A stretch of DNA of 64,000 nt from contig NZ_QGTG01000008.1 in NCBI RefSeq assembly GCF_003182155.1, forward strand, positions 310,001 to 374,000, read 5' to 3'. Numbering within the stretch: position 1 is the stretch's first letter; each line of letters begins with the position of its first letter. Positions 34,601-42,996 of the stretch are shown here, one piece after another. Both the position numbers and the translations under genes were made by a program. The stretch is from Chitinophaga sp. S165 (GTDB taxonomy: Bacteria > Bacteroidota > Bacteroidia > Chitinophagales > Chitinophagaceae). Below the pieces are notes generated by a model. It did not search any database and had not been told where the DNA came from. It saw only the letters and a list, made by a program, of their open reading frames with translations.

Positions 34601-34738
34601 ACCCTCATGCGGAATTCTGATAACGTAGATCCTGAAGCCGGATTTTCTTCGCTCATTAACTATGCAGGTATTGAAGGTACAAGCTTACCAAGTGCCCGTA
34701 CCTACGGCGTTAACGTGAATGTCAAATTTAAAAAATAA
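31619..34738 (+). CDS. SusC-type TonB-dependent transporter without STN domain
   Basis: 1039 residues. Signal peptide MRHHLLRLLVVAMLLPTVAFA, then the carboxypeptidase-like fold (about 24-100, 'VQGTVKDSKSGGPLGSVSIKVQG'), TonB-box-like 'LGEVTVTALGISKESK', plug about 115-225 and the barrel to 'NVNVKFKK'. The STN domain is missing, so it cannot signal through FecR, and no sigma/anti-sigma pair lies next to it. It overlaps SusD by one base (TAATG). The next two genes make a mixed operon with an UnbV-type protein and a haloperoxidase-like enzyme. The substrate is unknown and need not be a glycan. Confidence 0.94.
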   Translation: MRHHLLRLLVVAMLLPTVAFAQTRQVQGTVKDSKSGGPLGSVSIKVQGKNIFAITGADGAFTLKNAPQGEITLETSLIGYTSQGVKVAAGQSSVDIIMEESSSQLGEVTVTALGISKESKKLGYSVTKVDGGALTQARETNVAYSLGGRVAGLSVSGTNGGPGSSARVLLRGMASFGASSPLYVINGVPMDNSQRGAANEWGGADNGDGIANINPDDIESMTVLKGASASALYGTRATNGVILITTKSGKKGTMQVEYNMNYSLDKAIDFTEFQYEYGQGQHGAKPVNATDALASTRLSWGARLDGSMTPQFDGNSYAYSPVEDNLSRFYRTGPSFTNTVAISSGGEKGSFRVSASTLDNKSILRNSGLNRKTFNVNVDQNITSKLKVSAVVNYIDDKSKNRPFLSDGPLNANNGIFLATNIDEDILKPGYNPDNNGREIVWTDDNFVTNPWFAVNQFVNNIDRRRWISALTARYDLFDFLYGQVRLGYDNINDRKFKVTPWGTSYSTSTLPNGTLVSGDIDLRNEQTSELNVDGLIGFKKNIVQDLSLDMAVGGNLRKRSWEMVGVAGNQFVLPYVYAFNNVTNFSRNYDYEMRESQSAYYNVDLSYKGYLNLSTTGRYDVYSTLPDGNRGIFVPSVSGSFIFTDLVHINKMNYGKVRASFAKASGEPTEAYATRQYYSVGSTIGGISTGEFPTLLPNLFLKPFTLKEVEAGLELKFFNNRLGVDLAYFHRKTKNEIIQGTISPATGYERAYFGTGSTQNTGVEAQINGTIVSSSKFTWNASVNGTWIKNKILDIYGDKSSSTVLTLGTYRPLNANTALVKGMAGPQILAYDFKRNDKGEVLLDNSGLPINDGVLRPMGQVLPKFFGGLNNDFSFAGFNLSFLIDGKFGAKLLSATKDYAVFRGLDKSTLEGREGGIVVDGIIESTGLKNTINVDAQSYYQAYANKISKNSILDADFIKLRQVTFGYTLTSRILGSRLPFESIGISLVARNLLTLMRNSDNVDPEAGFSSLINYAGIEGTSLPSARTYGVNVNVKFKK

Positions 34739-36333
34739 TGAACATGAAAAAAGGTTTGCTATATATAACGCTGGGGCTTACACTGTTCTCATCAAGTTGT
34801 ACGCATGATTTTGATGCAGTTGATACTGACCCTATTTCCGTGGATGCTGCGAGATACAATGCTAATCTGCTGCTTTCTAAATCGCAGTTCCAATACGCTA
34901 ATACCGGTTATGCACAATTGTTGTTCGAAAGTATGTGGTCACAGCTGCTGGCCTCCACGTACAACTACTACAGTAATGGTGACAAGTATGTCGCATCTTC
35001 CGGTATCATCGGTTATCAGAACCAGCTATGGATTGATGACTACAGGGCAGCCAGCCTTGCAGCAGAAATGACAACCCTGGCTAATGAGAAACAGTTGACT
35101 AATCTGGCCAATATCGGCGTGATAATGAAAATACTGGCCATGCAGCACGTAACAGATGCTTACGGCGATGTGCCATATTCAGAAGCATTGTCAGGTAAAC
35201 AGGGCAATTTCACACCGAAGTATGACACACAGGAGGAAATTTATACTTCCATGCTGCAGGAACTGGAAGCGGCCGTCAATGCTTTGGATGCTGCTGGAGA
35301 TAAGCCTACTGCAGATCTTTTCTACGGTGGGAATATCGATAAATGGAAGAGGTTCGGCAACTCACTTATGCTGCGCTCTGCCATGCGCATCGTAAAAGCT
35401 AATCCAACTATGGCGCGTGAATATGCTGAAAAGGCAGCAGCCGGTGGTACCTTCCAGGGGAATGCAGATAATGCGATCTGTATTACCGACAACTCCACAG
35501 GTAATGGTAACGGTACCAGCGGTGCATTGTTGGTGACAGAAGACTACAGGGAAGTAAAATGGTCAAAACCACTGATAGATTATCTGAAAGCTAATAATGA
35601 CCCCCGTCTCGGTGTTGCTGCCGAAGTACCTCCTGCCGGTCTTACAGCAGGTACCAATAGCTCGCTGGCTGGAAACAGGGACCCTAACGTGCAGGTCGGT
35701 ATGCCTAATGGTTACGATCTGGCAGGTGGTGCTACTGATATAACCAAAAGACCGGACTACCCCGGTAGTACAGGTGCAGCTGGCGACGTCTATCTTTTAG
35801 GAAGATATTCCCGTCCTACTACCGCCGTTTACCTCGGCCGTAGTGCGCCACATTTCGTATTGACCTACGGTGAAACAGAACTGTTGCTTGCAGAAGCATC
35901 AGCACGTGGCTGGACTATACCAGGTACTGCTGCGGCTCACTATAGAAACGCAGTTTCCGGAGCATTGCAGGCACTGTCTGCTTTCAGCGCTTCCGCTGCC
36001 ATCAGTGCAGGTGTTGCGGATGCATATGCTGCCTCACACCCGCTCAATGAAAGTTCTCAGGCTGCTTCCCTGAAGCAGATCAATGAACAGTACTGGGCTA
36101 CCAATGGCTTACAGTTCAACTTCATTGAAGCCTGGGTGAACTGGAGAAGATCAGGTTATCCTGTGCTGACACCGGTTGTTTATCAGGGTAATTTCACCGG
36201 AGGTACAATACCACGGAGAATTGCCTACCACTCAACAGAAGGATCTACCAATCCTGTTAACTATCAGGATGCGGTCGGCCGCCTGGGAGGAAATGATAAC
36301 TATACCGGAAGGGTATGGTGGGACGCACAATAA
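34738..36333 (+). CDS. SusD-like lipoprotein (SusD-like_2 type)
   Basis: 531 residues; a second Met is at codon 3. Lipobox 'SSSC'. It has the SusD-like_2 pattern: 'ANLLLSKSQFQYANTGYAQLLFE', 'HVTDAYGDVPYSEAL', 'KWKRFGNSLMLRSAMRIV', and the C-terminal 'PRRIAYHSTEGSTNP' and 'RVWWDAQ'. The start overlaps the SusC stop by one base, so the two are translationally coupled. A terminator hairpin follows 19 bp after its stop, so the downstream genes receive only read-through or have their own promoter. Confidence 0.93.
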   Translation: MNMKKGLLYITLGLTLFSSSCTHDFDAVDTDPISVDAARYNANLLLSKSQFQYANTGYAQLLFESMWSQLLASTYNYYSNGDKYVASSGIIGYQNQLWIDDYRAASLAAEMTTLANEKQLTNLANIGVIMKILAMQHVTDAYGDVPYSEALSGKQGNFTPKYDTQEEIYTSMLQELEAAVNALDAAGDKPTADLFYGGNIDKWKRFGNSLMLRSAMRIVKANPTMAREYAEKAAAGGTFQGNADNAICITDNSTGNGNGTSGALLVTEDYREVKWSKPLIDYLKANNDPRLGVAAEVPPAGLTAGTNSSLAGNRDPNVQVGMPNGYDLAGGATDITKRPDYPGSTGAAGDVYLLGRYSRPTTAVYLGRSAPHFVLTYGETELLLAEASARGWTIPGTAAAHYRNAVSGALQALSAFSASAAISAGVADAYAASHPLNESSQAASLKQINEQYWATNGLQFNFIEAWVNWRRSGYPVLTPVVYQGNFTGGTIPRRIAYHSTEGSTNPVNYQDAVGRLGGNDNYTGRVWWDAQ

Positions 36334-36351
36334 CATAGTTGTTTAAGTCAT

Positions 36352-36388
36352 GCTAATGCGGCCCTCAGTGGTCGCATTAGCTTTTATT
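36352..36388 (+). terminator. Terminator between SusD and the UnbV-type gene
   Basis: GCTAATGCG (36352-36360) pairs with CGCATTAGC (36373-36381), 12-nt loop, then TTTTATT. It means that a reading frame start at 36350 is not the real gene start. Confidence 0.75.
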
Positions 36389-36418
36389 CTAAGAGGGGCT
36401 CCAATGAATTATTGCCTT

Positions 36419-39400
36419 ATGAAAAGATTTAGTATCCCTGCTTTTTTTCTGTTGTTAACTTTTGCAACTTCACATGTAGTTGCCCAGCAGACCTTATTTC
36501 AACTGTTAGCGCCTAAAGCGACCGGCATTAAGTTCATTAATTCATTGAATGAAACTGAAAAACTGAACGTACTTGCCTATGAATATTTTTACAATGGTGG
36601 CGGTGTAGCCGTGGGCGATATTGACAACGACGGCCTGCAGGATCTGTTCTTTACCGCAAACATGACTCCTAATAAACTCTATCTCAACAAAGGCAATATG
36701 CGGTTTGCCGATATTACAAGAGATGCCGGCATTGTACTGGAAGGAAAGAAGGACGGCTGGAAAACAGGCGTGACAATGGCAGACGTGAATGGTGACGGCC
36801 TGCTTGATATCTATGTTTGCTACTCTGGTAAAAAAGCTGAAGATCTCCGCCGCAACCAGTTATTCATCAATCAGGGTAATTTGAAGTTTGAAGAGAAAGC
36901 AAAAGAGTACGGACTTGATGATCCCGGATACAGCACAGCAGCCGTTTTCTTTGATTTTGATAATGATGGAGACCTTGATATGTTCCTCCTGAATCACAAT
37001 GTTATTAAGATCGATAACATGGAGTTTATGCGCTTCCGCAATGAAACAGATCCCTATGCCGGCAATAAGTTGTTCAGGAACGACGGAAATCATTTCACGG
37101 AAATAACAAAACAGGCGGGAATTTTCCATAGCCCGCTCACCTTCGGATTGGGTGTGGCAGTAGCCGATATCAACAAAGATGGCTGGCAGGACCTGTATGT
37201 TACCAACGATTACAACGAACGCGATTATCTATACATCAACAAACATGACGGCACTTTCGCAGAAGACGCTACCAATTGCTTCGGACATCTGTCCCAGTTC
37301 TCTATGGGAGTTGATATCGCCGACTTTAATAACGACGCCCTGCCCGATGTAATGACCCTCGATATGCTGCCGGAAGATAATCAGCGACAGAAGCTGTTAC
37401 AGCTGCAGGAGAACTATGAGAACTTTGAACTGATCATCTCACAAGACCTCTATAAGCAATACATGCGTAACATGCTGCAGCTGAATAATGGCGATGGTAC
37501 CTTCAGTGAGATCGGACAACTGGCCGGTGTTTCCAATACAGACTGGAGCTGGTGCCCGCTCATCGCCGATCTGGATAACGACGGTTATAAAGATATTTTT
37601 GTTACCAATGGTTACCTGCGTGATTACACTAATAAAGACTTCCTCCGTTATTGGGGCGACTATAAAGTAAAAAAAGCAATTGACAGGGAACCTGTTCTGC
37701 TGATGGACCTGGTTTCTGCTATGCCTTCTACATCATTACAGAATTACATCTTCAGAAATAATAAAGACCTTACATTCTCCAATATGCGGAGCGAATGGGG
37801 ACTGGACGCCGGCGGCATTTCAAGTGGTGCAGTCTACGCTGACCTCGATAATGACGGCGACCTCGATCTGGTAATAAGTAAGATCAATGACGCAGCAGCT
37901 GTGTACCAGAATATGAGCCGTGAATACAACAAGAAACCATACCTGGCTGTTAAATTAAAAGGAAAGGATAAAAATACGGCCGCTGTAGGTGCGAAAGTAT
38001 ATGTCTACAGCAAAGGCATGCAACAATATCAGGAGGTCAATCCAAACAGGGGATATCTGTCCGCCGTATCCACCCAGTTGTTATTCGGCCTGGGTGATGA
38101 TACGCGGGCAGACTCCGTTTGTATCATCTGGCCTGACAATAAAGCACAACATCTCAGGGACGTTGCTGCCAATCAATTACTGACAATCTCTTATGCTCCC
38201 GATGAAACTCCTGTAGCCGCCACAATGCCATCCACAGCGAAATATTTCACTAATGTGGATAGCCTCTTTGCCTATAAGCACACCGATGCCTCAGGCAATG
38301 ATTTTAAACGGCAGTTACTGATGATGTTCATGTATTCCAGGACTGGTCCTGTGTTTGAAAAAGCTGATGTGAATAAGGACGGCCTGGACGACCTCTATAT
38401 GGGCGGTGATAATGAACAACCGGGAAGGATCTACTTTCAGAAACGAGGTGGTGGCTTTGAAATGGGTACAAAAGTGGTCCCGGGTAGTGACATGCCTTCA
38501 CAGGTTGCCGCTGCCGCCTTTTTTGACGCTGATGGCGATGGTGATCCTGACCTCTACGTCGCGAAGGGCGGATATGGCCTTTTTGAGCCCAATACAGCCG
38601 CTTTACAGGATGAACTGTACCTGAATGACGGAAAGGGGCGTTTCACGCTTTTAAAGGGTGCTTTGCCCGATGTAAGTGCCAGTAGTAAATCCTGCGTACG
38701 GCCATGCGATTTTGATAACGATGGAGATATTGATCTGTTTGTAGGAGGCCGTGTCATACCCGGTAAATATCCTATGCCTCCAACTTCCTATTTGTTGGTG
38801 AACGATGGCAAAGGTCAGTTTAAAATGGCAGACGCTCCCTTTACTGAAGCAGGCATGATAACGGATGCCCGGTGGACAGACATCGACAAAGATGGCAGGA
38901 AAGACCTGGTGCTTTGTGGTGAGTTTATGCCTATCATGATCTTCGCCAATAAGCAGCAAAAGTTTGAAGAGGTAACTGAGAAATATTTTGATCAGCCGGA
39001 AACAGGATTTTGGTTCGGAATGGCCATGGCAGATGTAGATGGTGACGGTCATGAAGATATTATCGCAGGAAACCTCGGACAGAATACCCAGATACATACT
39101 TCTGTAAAACAACCCGCGGAGCTATACTTCTCGGATTTTGATAAAAATGGTTCCATAGACCCGTTTCTGAACTTTTATATCGAAGGCGTAAGTTATCCCT
39201 TCGTAAGCCGCGATGAACTGAATGAGCAGATCTATCCGATGCGCCGCAAATTCTCTTCCTACCGTAATTATTCCAATGCAACGATGAAGGACATTTTTTC
39301 TCCCGAGGAATTGAGCCGTGCGGGAAAATTAACAGCAACAGAAACAAGAACGCGTTGCCTGTTATACCGCAATGGAAAGTTCGTGCCGGCAGAATTACCC

Positions 39401-39706
39401 ATAGAGGCGCAGTTCTCGGTAGTATCAAAGATCCTTCCGGCAGATTATGATAAGGATGGAAAGATGGACCTCCTGCTATTAGGCAATCAGTGCGATAACC
39501 GTCTTAAGCTGGGCAGTTTTGACGCCGGGTATGGCATTCTGCTAAAAGGGGACGGCAAAGGGAACTTCACCTATGTGTCTCAACCCGCATCGGGCATTTG
39601 TGTAAAAGGAGATGTGAAATCGGCAGCGATCATGAATATCGGTGAGAAGCCTTATGTAATGATAGGTGTAAATAACAAAGGGATCACCCTGTTTAAAGTA
39701 AACTAA
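36419..39706 (+). CDS. FG-GAP/VCBS repeat protein with UnbV/ASPIC domain (CRTAC1-like)
   Basis: About 1095 residues from MKRFSIPAFF, whose signal peptide ends 'SHVVA|QQ'. At least twelve calcium-loop motifs of the form DxDxDGxxD are seen: DIDNDGLQD, DVNGDGLLD, DFDNDGDLD, DINKDGWQD, DLDNDGYKD, then after the middle DADGDGDPD, DFDNDGDID, DIDKDGRKD and DYDKDGKMD. They suggest two integrin-like propellers. Between them lies the UnbV/ASPIC region (about 515-590, 'VGAKVYVYSKGMQQYQEV', 'LLFGLGDDTRADSVCIIWPD'). The protein is secreted or surface bound. An in-frame start at 36350 lies in a terminator hairpin, and 36404 is a further possible start. Such proteins recur with SusCD genes; the exact role is unknown. 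Confidence 0.88.
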   Translation: MKRFSIPAFFLLLTFATSHVVAQQTLFQLLAPKATGIKFINSLNETEKLNVLAYEYFYNGGGVAVGDIDNDGLQDLFFTANMTPNKLYLNKGNMRFADITRDAGIVLEGKKDGWKTGVTMADVNGDGLLDIYVCYSGKKAEDLRRNQLFINQGNLKFEEKAKEYGLDDPGYSTAAVFFDFDNDGDLDMFLLNHNVIKIDNMEFMRFRNETDPYAGNKLFRNDGNHFTEITKQAGIFHSPLTFGLGVAVADINKDGWQDLYVTNDYNERDYLYINKHDGTFAEDATNCFGHLSQFSMGVDIADFNNDALPDVMTLDMLPEDNQRQKLLQLQENYENFELIISQDLYKQYMRNMLQLNNGDGTFSEIGQLAGVSNTDWSWCPLIADLDNDGYKDIFVTNGYLRDYTNKDFLRYWGDYKVKKAIDREPVLLMDLVSAMPSTSLQNYIFRNNKDLTFSNMRSEWGLDAGGISSGAVYADLDNDGDLDLVISKINDAAAVYQNMSREYNKKPYLAVKLKGKDKNTAAVGAKVYVYSKGMQQYQEVNPNRGYLSAVSTQLLFGLGDDTRADSVCIIWPDNKAQHLRDVAANQLLTISYAPDETPVAATMPSTAKYFTNVDSLFAYKHTDASGNDFKRQLLMMFMYSRTGPVFEKADVNKDGLDDLYMGGDNEQPGRIYFQKRGGGFEMGTKVVPGSDMPSQVAAAAFFDADGDGDPDLYVAKGGYGLFEPNTAALQDELYLNDGKGRFTLLKGALPDVSASSKSCVRPCDFDNDGDIDLFVGGRVIPGKYPMPPTSYLLVNDGKGQFKMADAPFTEAGMITDARWTDIDKDGRKDLVLCGEFMPIMIFANKQQKFEEVTEKYFDQPETGFWFGMAMADVDGDGHEDIIAGNLGQNTQIHTSVKQPAELYFSDFDKNGSIDPFLNFYIEGVSYPFVSRDELNEQIYPMRRKFSSYRNYSNATMKDIFSPEELSRAGKLTATETRTRCLLYRNGKFVPAELPIEAQFSVVSKILPADYDKDGKMDLLLLGNQCDNRLKLGSFDAGYGILLKGDGKGNFTYVSQPASGICVKGDVKSAAIMNIGEKPYVMIGVNNKGITLFKVN

Positions 39707-39709
39707 CTT

Positions 39710-41041
39710 ATGAAACGAATGACGATCATCTTGCTTTTTGTATGTCAGCTTGGATATACACAACAACATAAAACAAATTTTACAGATTATATACAACCCG
39801 CGGTGTTTTCACTTTCTATGGTCATGATGCATGATGTGGTGAACCCGCCTGCCGCCTGTAGATTTTACAGCTATGCAACAATGTCGGCTTATAGTATTGT
39901 AGCTGCGCATAACAAAAATATTCCCGCCGCTGCAACATTTATTAAGTCATTTCCGGAGATTACTGTACACGATAATGGTCACATGTATGACTATCGTGTA
40001 GCCGCTGCATATAGCATCCTCGAAACAGGTAAACAGATGTTACCGTCAGGGTTTATGCTGGAGAAGGACGAAGAGAAGTTATTGTTGTTATTTAAAAAAG
40101 ATAAAGTGCCGGATAGTATTATCCGCAATTCAGTTGCTGTTGCGGTAGATGTCGCCAAACAGATAGTGCAATGGTCACGTCCGGACGGCTACGGGAAACT
40201 CAGTACGCTGGTGCGTTATACACCGGTAAAAGGAGAAAGTTACTGGTATCCTACGCCGCCTGCTTACATTGAAGCAGTAGAACCACATTGGAAAACGATC
40301 CGGCCGATGGTGATCGATTCCTGTAACCAGTTTGTACCATTGCCGCCTGTACCATTTAGCAAAGATTCAACCAGTGCCTTTTATACACTGAACAAAGAAG
40401 TGTACGATGCCGGTGTAAATCTTGATATGGAACAACGTGTCATCGCATCTTTCTGGGACTGTAATCCTTTTGCGGTGAGCACTTACGGGCATATGGCCAT
40501 TGGTTTTAAGAAGATCACTCCAGGTGGCCACTGGATGAATATTGCCGGCATTGCCGCCCGCAAAGCACAGCTGGATTTCGATAAGACTGTTATGCTGCAC
40601 TCAGTGACAGCAGTTGTCATGATGGATGCATTTATCAGTTGCTGGGATGCAAAGTATCTTAGCAACCGTATTCGCCCTGAAACGTATATCAATCGTTATA
40701 TGGATGTGAAGTGGAAGCCATTGTTACAAACGCCTCCGTTCCCTGAATATACAAGCGGGCATAGTGTGGTATCTACAGCAGCAGCTGTTGTATTGACTTA
40801 TATGCTGGGTGATAATTTTTCTTATGATGATAATTCAGAAGAAATGTTTGAGATCCCTACCCGTAAATTCACTTCTTTCCTGGCAGCGTCACAGGAAGCG
40901 GCCATTTCCCGTTTATACGGCGGTATCCATTACCGGGATGCGATCGATAACGGTGTAGCGCAAGGGCGTGCAGTAGGAGAGAAGGTGCTTGAAAAGATTA
41001 AAACTGCTGGTATTAAACCGGTATATGGCAACGGCATGTAA
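39710..41041 (+). CDS. Vanadium-haloperoxidase-type PAP2 enzyme
   Basis: 443 residues with an N-terminal signal segment (MKRMTIILLFVCQLGYTQ). The three PAP2 motifs are all present: K315-x6-R322-P323, S349-G350-H351 and S400-R401-x5-H407, followed by D411. These residues bind phosphate in acid phosphatases, or vanadate in haloperoxidases. The overall length and the insert-rich N-terminal helical part favour the haloperoxidase branch, but phosphatase activity cannot be excluded. It starts 3 bp after the UnbV-type gene, so the two are surely coexpressed. Together with SusCD they may handle a phosphorylated or halogenated compound; that is inference. Confidence 0.85.
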   Translation: MKRMTIILLFVCQLGYTQQHKTNFTDYIQPAVFSLSMVMMHDVVNPPAACRFYSYATMSAYSIVAAHNKNIPAAATFIKSFPEITVHDNGHMYDYRVAAAYSILETGKQMLPSGFMLEKDEEKLLLLFKKDKVPDSIIRNSVAVAVDVAKQIVQWSRPDGYGKLSTLVRYTPVKGESYWYPTPPAYIEAVEPHWKTIRPMVIDSCNQFVPLPPVPFSKDSTSAFYTLNKEVYDAGVNLDMEQRVIASFWDCNPFAVSTYGHMAIGFKKITPGGHWMNIAGIAARKAQLDFDKTVMLHSVTAVVMMDAFISCWDAKYLSNRIRPETYINRYMDVKWKPLLQTPPFPEYTSGHSVVSTAAAVVLTYMLGDNFSYDDNSEEMFEIPTRKFTSFLAASQEAAISRLYGGIHYRDAIDNGVAQGRAVGEKVLEKIKTAGIKPVYGNGM

Positions 41042-41087
41042 GGTCTTTTGAGGTATATTTGGGACTTACCTTTATTAAAGCACATTT

Positions 41088-41666
41088 ATGTTACCCGAAA
41101 TAAAAATTCAGAAGGAAGAGATCCTGTCAGATAACTGGTATATACTTCGCAAGTTTACCTACGATTTCAAACTAAAGAACGGCAACTGGCAAACCCAGTC
41201 CCGCGAAGCCTATGACCGTGGGAACGGCGCTGTGGTCCTGCTGTACAATGCGGAACAGAGATCTGTTATTCTCACACGTCAGTTCCGTCTGCCTTCCTTT
41301 GTCAATGGTAATCCCACCGGCATGCTGATCGAGGCCTGCGCCGGACTGCTGGATAAGGATAGTCCCGAGGACTGCATCCGCCGGGAAGTGGAAGAAGAAA
41401 CAGGTTATAAGGTATCTCATGTCCGCAAGATCTTCGAGGCTTATATGTCGCCCGGTTCAGTTACTGAGATCCTCTATTTTTTCATCGCGGAGTATGCACC
41501 CAGCATGAAAGTGCATGAAGGTGGAGGTGTCGAACATGAACAGGAGGAGATAGAAGTACTCGAACTTCCCTTTGAAAAGGCCTTGTCTTTGATAGATGAC
41601 GGCGGGATCAGGGATGCCAAGACAATCATGCTATTGCAGCACCTCCGGCTGAAAGGGATACTTTGA
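41088..41666 (+). CDS. nudK: Nudix hydrolase, GDP-mannose pyrophosphatase type (NudK-like)
   Basis: 192 residues, cytoplasmic. The Nudix box runs from G86 to Y107 with the core RREVEEETGY (98-107), matching Gx5Ex7REUxEExGU. 'VILTRQFRLPSFVNG' and 'LIEACAGLLD' before it and the closing 'LPFEKALSLIDDGGIRDAKT' are those of the NudK branch, which hydrolyses GDP-mannose to GMP and mannose-1-phosphate. A TATATTTG box at 41054-41061 lies 26 bp upstream and may be its promoter. It is unlinked to its neighbours. Confidence 0.85.
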   Translation: MLPEIKIQKEEILSDNWYILRKFTYDFKLKNGNWQTQSREAYDRGNGAVVLLYNAEQRSVILTRQFRLPSFVNGNPTGMLIEACAGLLDKDSPEDCIRREVEEETGYKVSHVRKIFEAYMSPGSVTEILYFFIAEYAPSMKVHEGGGVEHEQEEIEVLELPFEKALSLIDDGGIRDAKTIMLLQHLRLKGIL

Positions 41667-41760
41667 GGTAGTCCTACCCTTTAGCGTAAATCATTATATT
41701 TACAGCATCGTAATTACTTTCACATATCTGAATGGGATTGCCAAAATCCCTGTTGCCGGA

Positions 41761-41808
41761 TAGTAACACAGCTATTCAGCCTGCCTTTTGTTTGCAGGAG
41801 TGTTACTA
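41761..41808 (+). ncRNA. Nested hairpin before the SnoaL-like gene
   Basis: The outer stem TAGTAACAC/GTGTTACTA (41761-41769 with 41800-41808) is perfect; the inner stem CCTGC/GCAGG (41780-41784 with 41794-41798) sits within. It lies 125 bp before the ATG. It could be a leader RNA or a protein site; no known riboswitch matches. Confidence 0.35.
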
Positions 41809-41933
41809 TACATTAGCCATTACTGGCTGGGGAATGTCATGTCCCTGATTCTTTATTTTATTACAGTTGCTAACCAATGTCTGACAACCCTTTACGCTTG
41901 GCAGCATGTATTTCTATCAAAAAATCAAAAGTT

Positions 41934-42491
41934 ATGTCAATACGATCCAACAAGGAGATTGTACTCGAAATATACCGCCGTATGATCGGTGGCCGGGACC
42001 TGTCTCTGATCGATACTTATATCAGCGACCGGTATATCCAGCATAGTGCCATGCTACGGGATGGTAAGGCGGGATTACAGGAAGCGCTGGAACAGTTAAA
42101 GCAGTTGCCACCTTCCGAAGGACAGGTTGCTCCTGTGGTTTGTGCCATCGCTGAAGGCGATTTTGTGGCCCTGCTACTGAACATAACGTTGATGGAAAAG
42201 GCAATACTGGTTATTGATCTTTTCCGCCTGGAACAGGGGCTGATCGTTGAGCATTGGGATGCGATGCGGGAGAAAGACCTTGTAACCGCCTCAACAGACG
42301 TCTCCGGTCTGAAAGTGCGCCGGATACTGAAGGAAGATAGCTGGACCCTATTGCAATCAGAGGGTACTGCACACAATAGCCCTCATGTCTGTTACGACAT
42401 TTTCAGATCGGATGGGAGTGTGGTACAAGAGCAGATCAGGATCATACAGGTCATCCCGAAGGTGCTGCCTCACGGCAATGGCATGATCTGA
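41934..42491 (+). CDS. SnoaL-like/NTF2-fold protein
   Basis: 185 residues. Residues 1-125 have the cone-shaped NTF2 fold of SnoaL-like proteins: 'EIVLEIYRRMIGGRDLSLIDTYISDRYIQHSAM', 'GKAGLQEALEQL', 'VVCAIAEGDFVALLL', 'VIDLFRLEQGLIVEHWDAM'. His and Asp in the pocket ('YIQHSA', 'EHWDAM') are typical. A further C-terminal region (about 125-185) has no clear match. The start at 41934 is chosen because the frame upstream (to 41877) is not protein-like. Substrate unknown; members act on polyketides or as small-molecule isomerases. Confidence 0.7.
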   Translation: MSIRSNKEIVLEIYRRMIGGRDLSLIDTYISDRYIQHSAMLRDGKAGLQEALEQLKQLPPSEGQVAPVVCAIAEGDFVALLLNITLMEKAILVIDLFRLEQGLIVEHWDAMREKDLVTASTDVSGLKVRRILKEDSWTLLQSEGTAHNSPHVCYDIFRSDGSVVQEQIRIIQVIPKVLPHGNGMI

Positions 42492-42935
42492 AACCCGTTG
42501 TATTTGTAAAAGCTGCATTTCTCTTGATTTTAAAGTCCTGGCCCATGTTGATGCATGGGCCAGGACCTTTTCAATGGAATTATTTGCAGGTTTCCTGTTT
42601 TTTTGGCCTGGCCGTGGCCGGCCTTTGATTCCGGTTGATCCCGGTTCCATTTCTATGGTTTAATCCTGATCGCATCTAATCCAGAGGCTTTTCGAAGACT
42701 GAGATCATAGAAACAGTAAACTGCGACGATGCCAGGTATCTGTTAACTGATCTCCCCGTTTCTTATACTATCTTATCCTTATAATGTTGGCATCAAGTCC
42801 AGCTCATGTCCACCTTAACTCCATGTATGCAGCATGCTTACTTCTTGTTTATCATTGGTTTTTGCCTAATGAGACCCTTGTTTACATCTCAATGTTAAAA
42901 TAACATCATATCAACTTTGGGTTTAAACAGAGATT
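42492..42935. other. Intergenic region with strong hairpin
   Basis: A terminator-like hairpin stands at 42536-42570. After it follows a GC-rich patch with repeated GGCC (near 42600-42625), then plain sequence to the HPP promoter. No gene is apparent. Confidence 0.5.
42536..42570 (+). terminator. Terminator after the SnoaL-like gene
   Basis: TCCTGGCCCATG (42536-42547) pairs perfectly with CATGGGCCAGGA (42554-42565), 6-nt loop, followed by CCTTTT. Confidence 0.7.
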
Positions 42936-42938
42936 TCT

Positions 42939-42969
42939 ATTGGTAAAGGATGATTTTGTCTTAATTTTG
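42939..42969 (+). promoter_or_regulatory. Predicted Bacteroidota promoter of the HPP gene
   Basis: ATTG (42939-42942), a 19-bp spacer and TAATTTTG (42962-42969), a perfect -7 element. It starts transcription about 20 bp before the ATG at 42997. Confidence 0.6.
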
Positions 42970-42996
42970 CGCCCTTAACGGGAATACAGGGAAATA

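Noticed and set aside
36350..36418. Longer N-terminus for the UnbV-type gene
   Set aside because: The extra codons lie in a terminator hairpin, and the signal peptide begins at 36419.
42357..42650. Minus-strand frame over the end of the SnoaL-like gene
   Set aside because: It covers the terminator hairpin and the opposite strand of a real gene; sequence not protein-like.
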